DNA from: Lepidonotus clava
Lineage: Eukaryota; Annelida; Polychaeta; Phyllodocida; Polynoidae
DNA length: 64,000 bases
Direction of reading: 5' to 3'
Assembly: GCA_936440205.1 (NCBI GenBank)
Contig: OW387145.1
Coordinates: 25,795,075 to 25,859,074 of the forward strand
The notes below the pieces were generated by a model. That model saw only the letters and a list, made by a program, of their open reading frames with translations. It was not told where the DNA came from and made no database searches. Shown here piece after piece: positions 58,501 to 64,000 of the stretch (its first letter is position 1; every line of letters starts with the position of its first letter). The position numbers and the translations under genes were made by a program.

Positions 58501-59292
58501 ATGGGGCTGTGGCTGCAAGGTCCCGGAGGGTGGCGGAGTAAAGGCCCCAGTCAGCCCTCTCAAGGTTCCACTTAGGGACAAAGGATGAGGGGAGAGGAGT
58601 TGGCCTGTCTTGGAAGACAGCTTGAACCCCAAAATGATTACTGACGAATTGTGTGCTGACACTGAAATATGCCTTGGCGGCCAGACTGGCATGGGCGATG
58701 ATAAGGTCCAGGGCTGAACCCTGGATGTGGGTAGCCACTTTGTTGTTAAGAACTATGTAGGGGAGATTGTCAAGTTGGGCCACCAACTGTCGGCCAGCGT
58801 GGTGAATGGTGGCCTCACTGGGGCCCCAGTCACTGTGGTGGGCATTTAGGTCTCCTGCTAGGATAGAGGGTATGTTATGATCGAGTATGGGGGTAACATC
58901 CAGAGGGTCCCTGTGACGTTGACGGTAAATGTTGTGTATTCGGACTGGACCGGACTCAAGGTGTACTAGGACAGAGAGGATACTAACCCTCGGGTCAAGA
59001 TCTAGGTTGAGGTCAATGATGTCAGCTGGGATGGATCTCCTGACCAGGGTGATGAGGCCAGGATTGCGGTCGGTTTTGGGGGAAAAGAAGGTTGAATAGC
59101 CTGGGACCTTGAAGGGGGGTTGGTTGCCGGCCCTCCCCACCATTCTAGTATCTTGGAGTAGAATGATATCGACCTGATCATGTAGAATACCTTGTATAAT
59201 ATAAGCAACCTTACTATTGGCCCCCTCGGCATTCCAGGAGACCAGTTTTAAAGAACCTCTGCCAGTAGATCCAGCATGTGGAGTGCGGTCTT
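55568..59292 (-). CDS. LINE ORF2: endonuclease, reverse transcriptase, RNase H
   Basis: The frame is open far upstream of ORF2, so the 5' limit given is approximate, placed just before the endonuclease. SLKLVSWNAEG and VDIILLQDTRM are the first APE blocks; AGDLNAHHSDWG and SALDLIIAH are later ones. RT blocks include GFKRGVGCDDAV, FLDLERAYE, GTPQGSTLSPTLFNYLL and MLLYADDIVLY. RNase H follows (YYTDGSVADRKTGAAF, LQAELVAID, IIHTDSLASIQSL, WVPSHVGIPGNEAAD). The C-terminal CPHCFDTPRRAAIHYLAEC is a CCHC-type motif. There is no methionine near the start of the endonuclease. The endonuclease frame overlaps the end of ORF1, so translation probably depends on frameshifting or reinitiation after ORF1. 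Confidence 0.92.
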
Positions 59293-60735
59293 CTGGATGT
59301 TCATGGTCACGGGAAGGAGGTCTGGGTCCCCAGGTATTTTGGGGATGATGTCCTGGAGGGATGCGATTAGTTCTCTGATGGAGGACATGGTCTCCCGAAT
59401 CTGGGCCGGGGGCAGTTGTTTGGGGTTGGGTGGCTGTCGTTTGGCTGCAGTGGCCACTTTGGGTGTTGGATCTGGTTCCACTTCCTTCTGGTGTTTCAAG
59501 ACACCTTTCCCCCCCTGGGTTTGTTCTTTGGCCCAGGCGTTCACCTTGGGGATGGGCGCTGGTATGAGTTTTGGGTGGGTTGTCTGGGGTGGGTGACCTT
59601 TGGGATGGGCTGGTCCCTTGCCCTTGCCCTTTGATTTGGGCTTGGTCTTTTGGGGGGCCTGGGTTTTGGTGGCTCCGTTGGGAGTTTGCGGAGCCTCCTT
59701 CCCAGTGTTGGGGTCGGGTTGGGCGGTTCCCTTGGCTGGGAGGGGAGGAAAGTCCTCCTGGGTGGGGACTTTCTGAGCCGGCAGTGGGTTTTGAGTTTTG
59801 AGTTTGGATCGTAGCTGGGTGGCTACAGCTGTTCTTCTGGGGCAGCGCCTGCTGGCCGCTGTGTGTTTGCCCCCGCAGTTGGAGCATTGATAAGTGACAT
59901 CCTGATTGGCTTGTCTTTTGGCCACACAAGATGCGGTTGGGTGGGGACTGCTGCAGATCCCGCAAGTTGGGTGATCCGCTGTGCAGGTGCGGGCTATGTG
60001 TCCGAAGCGCTGGCAGTTGTAGCAGCGAAGTGGTTCCGGGATGAAGGGCCGAACTCGGTACTGCCCAATGAATCCCACTACTATTTTGTTGGGGAGTGCC
60101 TCTCCCTCCCATATTACCTTCACAGCCATGGTTGGGGTGTGGGCTTTGGCCTGTGAGTCCCATTTGGTGAGTCTCACTGCCTTTACTATGGGTGTCACTG
60201 TTTCCTGAATCAGTTCGACAGGAACCGACAATGGGACCCTGTCCATGACCCCAGTTTTCCTGGGTGGCTGCTGGCTCAGCTGTACGAAGGCAATGGGCTT
60301 CCCATCTAGTTTCTTTAAGTACTGCAGTGTGTCCACTGCCTCCTGGTTGGTGGGGATGAACATGTTCTGTCCCCTGGCTGACCTCTTGACTACCATGGGC
60401 ACAGTTGGGTGGTGCACTTGCATGGCTACAAGCACCTGGTGCTCCGACTTCCATGGATTCTCTTCTTTGGGGAAGTTCACAATAAAAGGAGCCAAGTTGG
60501 TCTCTGGGACTTCCATATCGTCCTCCTCCTCTTCCCCATCCTCTGCCTCTTTGGCCAGAGGGTTGGGGCATGGTTCGGTGGGTGGTTTCCCTTGGGCTGG
60601 AACCACTTTAACTTTACGGTTGCGAGCCTGGGCGTAACCGTCTTCGTCGACTTTGTCGTGGCCACGTTTAGAACCTGAGCCAATGGCAGGATCGTTATCA
60701 CCAGTAGTGGCAGCTGGTTGGCTGTGGCTAGCCAT
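59248..60735 (-). CDS. LINE ORF1: gag-like nucleic-acid-binding protein
   Basis: 495 aa from the ATG at 60735 (MASHSQPAATT); the frame is open upstream to 60897 but without another ATG. It has an acidic N-terminal stretch (EDGEEEEDDMEV) and a central RNA-binding-like region. Three consecutive zinc-knuckle-like segments follow: CYNCQRFGHIARTC, CGICSSPHPTASC and CSNCGGKHTAASRRC. The C-terminal half is Pro/Lys/Gln-rich and ends in a helical SSIRELIASLQDIIPK segment. The layout is typical of I and Jockey group ORF1 proteins. Its last part overlaps the ORF2 frame. Confidence 0.88.
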   Translation of the reverse strand: MASHSQPAATTGDNDPAIGSGSKRGHDKVDEDGYAQARNRKVKVVPAQGKPPTEPCPNPLAKEAEDGEEEEDDMEVPETNLAPFIVNFPKEENPWKSEHQVLVAMQVHHPTVPMVVKRSARGQNMFIPTNQEAVDTLQYLKKLDGKPIAFVQLSQQPPRKTGVMDRVPLSVPVELIQETVTPIVKAVRLTKWDSQAKAHTPTMAVKVIWEGEALPNKIVVGFIGQYRVRPFIPEPLRCYNCQRFGHIARTCTADHPTCGICSSPHPTASCVAKRQANQDVTYQCSNCGGKHTAASRRCPRRTAVATQLRSKLKTQNPLPAQKVPTQEDFPPLPAKGTAQPDPNTGKEAPQTPNGATKTQAPQKTKPKSKGKGKGPAHPKGHPPQTTHPKLIPAPIPKVNAWAKEQTQGGKGVLKHQKEVEPDPTPKVATAAKRQPPNPKQLPPAQIRETMSSIRELIASLQDIIPKIPGDPDLLPVTMNIQKTALHMLDLLAEVL

Positions 60736-60993
60736 AGGTACCTGACTTTGGGCGACTAGAGCAGGGTTCACGGCAGTGCCGACACCCTGGACTCCGTAGG
60801 TTGGTCTAGTACACTCCACCAGGGCCAGAGTGGCACCTGGTAAGTGGGGATGATAGACGGCTTGGTCCTCCACCACTAGGGTGGAGGGACGAACCAAGAT
60901 GCGCGTACCGCGCTCCTATTTATAGACTTTTGGGGGGTTTGGCGGCGGCGGCGGCGGCGCACGTCGCGGCGGCGGCGGCGGGCGTTACAGTAT

Positions 60994-61934
60994 CAAATGT
61001 TACTCATCCTACACGACATAATCTAACAAGCCATTTTTTTACTGAGTTACCTGTTGAAAAAACATGTAAGGGTTATTGGGAAGTGGCATTAGTCGAGATA
61101 GACTTTCCAATATCCTGGTATAATGTGCCAAGACATCCAGAACAAGGTCGAAATTGGGTATTAAGTAGAGATATTTTTAAATTAAAAGATCCTCGTTTTC
61201 GTGTAATTAAATCTATAGATCAAGTAGATATGACTTCAATTAAGAGGGTTACCAAATCTTTTGCTCATAAGTTTGGAAATTATACAATAAAGTCATTAAT
61301 AAATGAAATGAATGATAGATTTATAAAAGCAGATAAAACTGCATCGGAGGGGAGTGAAGGTTATCTTAATTATCGGAGGTGGACAAAACTTTATGTTGAT
61401 GATCAAAATTTGATTTGTTCATTGTATGTTGGAACTGGTGATACCGTATTTTTGTCAACATATTTAGCTCAAGTTTTGCGTTTAGATCAATGTAAAGGAG
61501 TTATAAATTGGGGACATTTATGCGAATTTAAAGGTAATAGGTTAGGTAGTACTGTTGGAGGTTTTAATGATGTATTAGCTTTGGATAAGGGAGGAGCATA
61601 TAATCAAGTTATACAGGCTCAATATGGAACAGAATATGTTGGATTAGGTATTCCTGTTTTTCCTACAGATTCAACAAATATTTATATTTATTCAGATATT
61701 GTTGATTATGAATTTGTAGGCAATGTTGAAACCAAATTATTAAGAACTGTTCAAGCGTTTGGCAAGTTTGGAGATAATGTGAAGCATCGTTATGATTTTC
61801 CTTTATATAAGAAATTAGCTTATGATAGATTGAAAGAGATAGAAATTGTTATTAGAACTGATCAAGGAAAACCTGTTGAATTTGAGTATGGTAATGTATC
61901 ACTTACATTGCATTTTAGGAGACTTGAGATATAA
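60994..61934 (+). CDS. Penton-like minor capsid protein of the Polinton-like element
   Basis: Over 300 residues with the hallmarks of the Polinton/adintovirus penton family (often annotated in animal genomes as F54H12.2-like): an N-terminal WEVALVEIDFPISWYNV block, a central YIYSDIVDYEFVGNVETKLLRTV block and the C-terminal EIEIVIRTDQGKPVEFEYGN followed by VSLTLHFRRL. The 5' side is interrupted by the gag-protease LTR element, so the ORF is broken there. It lies directly upstream of the DNA polymerase in the same direction. Confidence 0.75.
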
Positions 61935-62066
61935 AAAATTACCTTATGATAGATATAAAGAGATTGGAATTATTGATAATTCTGATCAGAGAAGTATGTT
62001 CAGGTTGAAGTCTATTCAGATCAAGCAAGAGAATGTATTTTTACTTAACGTATAAGGAAAATTGAT

Positions 62067-64000
62067 ATGAGACCTAAAAGAGTTTTAAATAAAGATTTAG
62101 TGAGGAGACGTAGGGCTTTAAATAACCTCTTAGTTGATTATGATTTTGTTCCACAGAAAAAGCGTATAGATATTGAGTTATATCTGTATTTAAAATCTAA
62201 AGTTTTGTATAAGAAACTAGTGAAAGAGCTTTCTCGGCATGGAGGTATCAAATTTCAACTTTCTTTAAAGGTTTTATTAGGTAAATATAAGGTAGATACT
62301 GAAGAGTATTTTGAATGTCAACCATGGTTTCAGAGTCGTGTTACTCAGTTGTTGACTTTCCATTCTATTAAAGATAAACTTAATGAAGCTAAAAGATTAA
62401 TTTTAGCATTTTTTGATGGGTTTATTCAGATGGGTTCAGGTTGGTTTTTGAAAGAAATTCAACTTTTACGTTTATCAGTTTATAGGTTTAATCCTTTTGG
62501 CGGGTGTGCATATATATCTCTTCCACTTCCTAAGAAGCATTCTCTTGTTAATATATTATGTGAAGATAATAGATGTTTTGTTTATTGTGTATTAGCTGCC
62601 TTTAAGAAATGTAGGAATCCTAGCAGATTTTCAAATTATCTTGATATGGTTTCTACTTTAGATTTATCTGGTCTTTCATTTCCAACAAAATTAAGTGAAA
62701 TACCAAGATTTGAAAAGAATAATGGTATAACTATAAACGTTTTTGGTATACATTTTGTATCTCTTACGTATGTTCCTTTTCCTATGTATATTTCAGTGAA
62801 TTTTGATCAAAGTAATCATAAGAAGCATGTTAATTTACTTTTATATAATAATCATTATATGTTGATTAGGAATATTAGTTCATTTCTTACTCCATTTTTT
62901 TGGAAGAAATCAAGATATTTCTGTAAAAAATGTCTTGTTTCATTTTCAAACAAAACATCATTTAATCTTCATGAAAATGCTGATTGTACAAGTAAAGTAT
63001 TTACTGGTCAACTTTATCATATGCCGTTACAGGGAGAAAGAGCTCGTTTTGTGAATTATGCTAAACAAATTAAAAACCATTTTATTATTTATGCAGATTT
63101 TGAAACATATAATGTTGCTTTGAATAAACAGAAAGGTAAATCAACTTTGAAAACAGAACATAGCCTTAATGCAGTTGGAGCTATACTTTTATCAAAATAT
63201 TCTGAATATTCAAAACCACCTTTTATTTATGTTGGACCAAATGTTATTAAAAAGTTCATAGAATATATTTATCAAATGAGGGCAGAAATTTCATACATAT
63301 TTGAGAAAAATAGGAAACCATTAAATTTAACACCTCCGGATATTTTGCATCTTTCACAGCAAACATGCTGTTACCTATGTGGCATTAAATTTAGGAAGGG
63401 GGTGAAAAAAGTAATAGATCATGCTCATTTAGGGAGAGAGGGGAAAGGAAGAGATGTCAATTACGCATGTAATGCATGTAATTTAACATATAGTGCACTT
63501 AAATTCTCTTTGTTTAGAATCCCAATCGTTATGCATAATTGTATGAATTATGATTTACATTTTGTTCTTCAGAATATTTATAAGTTTATTGCAGATGATA
63601 TTACTGTTATTCCAAAATCTTCAGAAAAGTTTCTGTCAATGTTTTTTGATAGTTTTTACTTTATTGATTCATTTCAATTTTTACCAAATTCTCTTTCTAA
63701 TCTAGCAGATTTATTAGTAAAAAAAGATGTAAATGATTTAAAGGAAACAAAGAAATATTTTCCAAATGAGAAATATTTACCTTATGTAATGCGTAAAGGG
63801 GTTATGTGCTATGATTATATAGACTCATGGAAAAAGTTAGACGAGTGTAAGTTACCTTCACGTAAAGCTTTCTTTAATTCATTAACAAATAAACATATTA
63901 CAACAAAAGATTATTGTCATGCTTTAGAAATGTTTAAAATTTTAAAATGTAAGACAATAAAGGATTATTTGAAACAATATTTGAAGATAGATGTTTTACT
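62067..64000 (+). CDS. Protein-primed DNA polymerase B, N-terminal part (runs off window)
   Basis: The frame starts MRPKRVLNKDLVRRRR at 62067 and stays open to the last base (about 644 codons). The N-terminal region (MGSGWFLKEIQLLRLSVYRF; YISLPLPKK; CEDNRCFVYCVLAAF) is that of Polinton/adintovirus polymerases. A C2HC finger (CKKCLVSFSNKTSFNLHENADC-type), the exonuclease I motif YADFET, an HNH-like insert (CYLCGIKF ... VIDHAHLG ... CNACNLTY) and the exonuclease II block MHNCMNYDLHF follow in order. The polymerase palm motifs lie beyond the window. The family replicates linear DNA from a terminal protein primer. Confidence 0.88.
   Translation, partial: MRPKRVLNKDLVRRRRALNNLLVDYDFVPQKKRIDIELYLYLKSKVLYKKLVKELSRHGGIKFQLSLKVLLGKYKVDTEEYFECQPWFQSRVTQLLTFHSIKDKLNEAKRLILAFFDGFIQMGSGWFLKEIQLLRLSVYRFNPFGGCAYISLPLPKKHSLVNILCEDNRCFVYCVLAAFKKCRNPSRFSNYLDMVSTLDLSGLSFPTKLSEIPRFEKNNGITINVFGIHFVSLTYVPFPMYISVNFDQSNHKKHVNLLLYNNHYMLIRNISSFLTPFFWKKSRYFCKKCLVSFSNKTSFNLHENADCTSKVFTGQLYHMPLQGERARFVNYAKQIKNHFIIYADFETYNVALNKQKGKSTLKTEHSLNAVGAILLSKYSEYSKPPFIYVGPNVIKKFIEYIYQMRAEISYIFEKNRKPLNLTPPDILHLSQQTCCYLCGIKFRKGVKKVIDHAHLGREGKGRDVNYACNACNLTYSALKFSLFRIPIVMHNCMNYDLHFVLQNIYKFIADDITVIPKSSEKFLSMFFDSFYFIDSFQFLPNSLSNLADLLVKKDVNDLKETKKYFPNEKYLPYVMRKGVMCYDYIDSWKKLDECKLPSRKAFFNSLTNKHITTKDYCHALEMFKILKCKTIKDYLKQYLKIDVL

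Larger units (their letters stand above)
55312..60892 (-). mobile_element. Full-length I-group LINE with RNase H
   Basis: 5.58-kb non-LTR retrotransposon on the minus strand. A 34-nt T run (55312-55345) is its poly(A) tail. The 11-bp target duplication ACCAAGATGCG lies at 55301-55311 and 60893-60903. It carries two ORFs, ORF1 (gag-like, CCHC knuckles) and ORF2 (APE endonuclease, reverse transcriptase, RNase H, terminal CCHC). The RNase H domain and CCHC-bearing ORF1 place it in the I superfamily, near I/Nimb/Ingi-type clades; the exact clade is not settled. A full-length 5' end, open ORFs, a long pure A tail and a perfect target duplication mark a very recent, potentially mobile copy. It sits inside the right LTR of the gag-protease element. 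Confidence 0.92.
50042..60989 (-). mobile_element. Gag-protease LTR retrotransposon (non-autonomous, Gypsy-like) containing a nested LINE
   Basis: The left LTR is 50042-50236 (TGTAACATTCC to GGGCGTTACA). The right LTR is 55176-55311 plus 60904-60989, split by a LINE. Outside the LINE the two LTRs agree closely; the main difference is the length of a GGC repeat. The target duplication is GTAT (50038-50041 and 60990-60993). In element orientation the interior order is leader, gag, protease, an extra ORF and a minisatellite. No reverse transcriptase or integrase is recognised, so it probably depends on a related autonomous element. Young by LTR similarity; inserted in the virus-like element near the penton ORF. 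Confidence 0.9.
39052..64000. mobile_element. Polinton/Maverick (adintovirus-like) element, interrupted, continues past right edge
   Basis: A virus-like block of uniformly AT-rich DNA. The recognisable hallmarks are a penton-like capsid ORF (to 61934) and the N-terminal half of a protein-primed DNA polymerase B (62067 onward). Unfamiliar plus-strand ORFs fill 44.5-49.8 kb and a minus-strand secretory/membrane module fills 41.6-44.0 kb. The candidate left end is AGTAGTATCC at 39052, preceded by ATTAGG as a possible 6-bp target duplication; this is an inference to be tested against the right end. Major capsid protein, packaging ATPase, protease and integrase are not seen in the window and may lie beyond 64000. 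The element is broken by two inserts (42.43-43.35 kb and 50.04-60.99 kb), both probably young. Confidence 0.75.

Noticed and set aside
56193-60678. Numerous plus-strand frames opposite the LINE
   Set aside because: Antisense shadows of the GC-rich ORF1 and ORF2.

Overview
The window is nuclear DNA of a multicellular animal. Coding exons are small, carry GT/AG splice sites and lie in long AT-rich introns. There are abundant short inverted-repeat elements (MITEs), an intact LTR retrotransposon, a full-length LINE and a large Polinton/Maverick-like element. The recurrent TAGGCCTA and TAGATCTA words remind me of echinoderms and other marine deuterostomes, but this is a weak impression and the species is not identified.

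Region 0.7-32.3 kb is ordinary host sequence with four genes. (1) A minus-strand THEG/SPMAP2-like sperm protein (678-18792) has seven coding exons that agree in phase, giving 310 aa with eight R-x3-L-A-x-P-K repeats. (2) An unrecognised basic 208-aa protein lies on the plus strand (19405-22159) and appears to share a GC-rich divergent promoter with gene 1. (3) NOP16 lies on the minus strand (22499-25225; four exons, 174 aa), tail to tail with gene 2. (4) THG1L, tRNA-His guanylyltransferase, lies on the plus strand (28405-32147; six exons, 292 aa). The introns hold MITEs, a 490-bp tandem duplication and low-complexity tracts.

Region 32.7-38.3 kb is a young Ty3/Gypsy element (32789-38112; two 187-bp LTRs that read identical, 5-bp target duplication, one 1386-codon ORF) sitting inside a palindromic MITE.

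Region 39-64 kb is an AT-rich virus-like element of Polinton/adintovirus type. It starts near 39.05 kb and runs off the right edge. It has a minisatellite-rich left flank, a minus-strand secretory/membrane protein module (41.6-44.0 kb), a plus-strand battery of unfamiliar ORFs (44.5-49.8 kb), a penton-like capsid ORF (to 61934) and the N-terminal half of a protein-primed family B DNA polymerase (62067 to the edge). The first plus-strand ORF carries a convincing SOCS box, and five neighbours form a tandem Cys-rich family. Two other mobile elements interrupt it: a truncated LINE at 42.43-43.35 kb, and a gag-protease LTR element (50042-60989) whose right LTR contains a full-length I-group LINE (55312-60892). 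The nesting is therefore LINE in LTR element in Polinton-like element.

The strongest candidate for something undescribed is the accessory module at 44.5-49.8 kb: a SOCS-box protein, a Cys-rich paralogue array, a possible OTU-like protein and zinc-binding proteins, suggesting interference with host ubiquitin pathways. CTCF-like 14-mers recur in the element's noncoding spacers.
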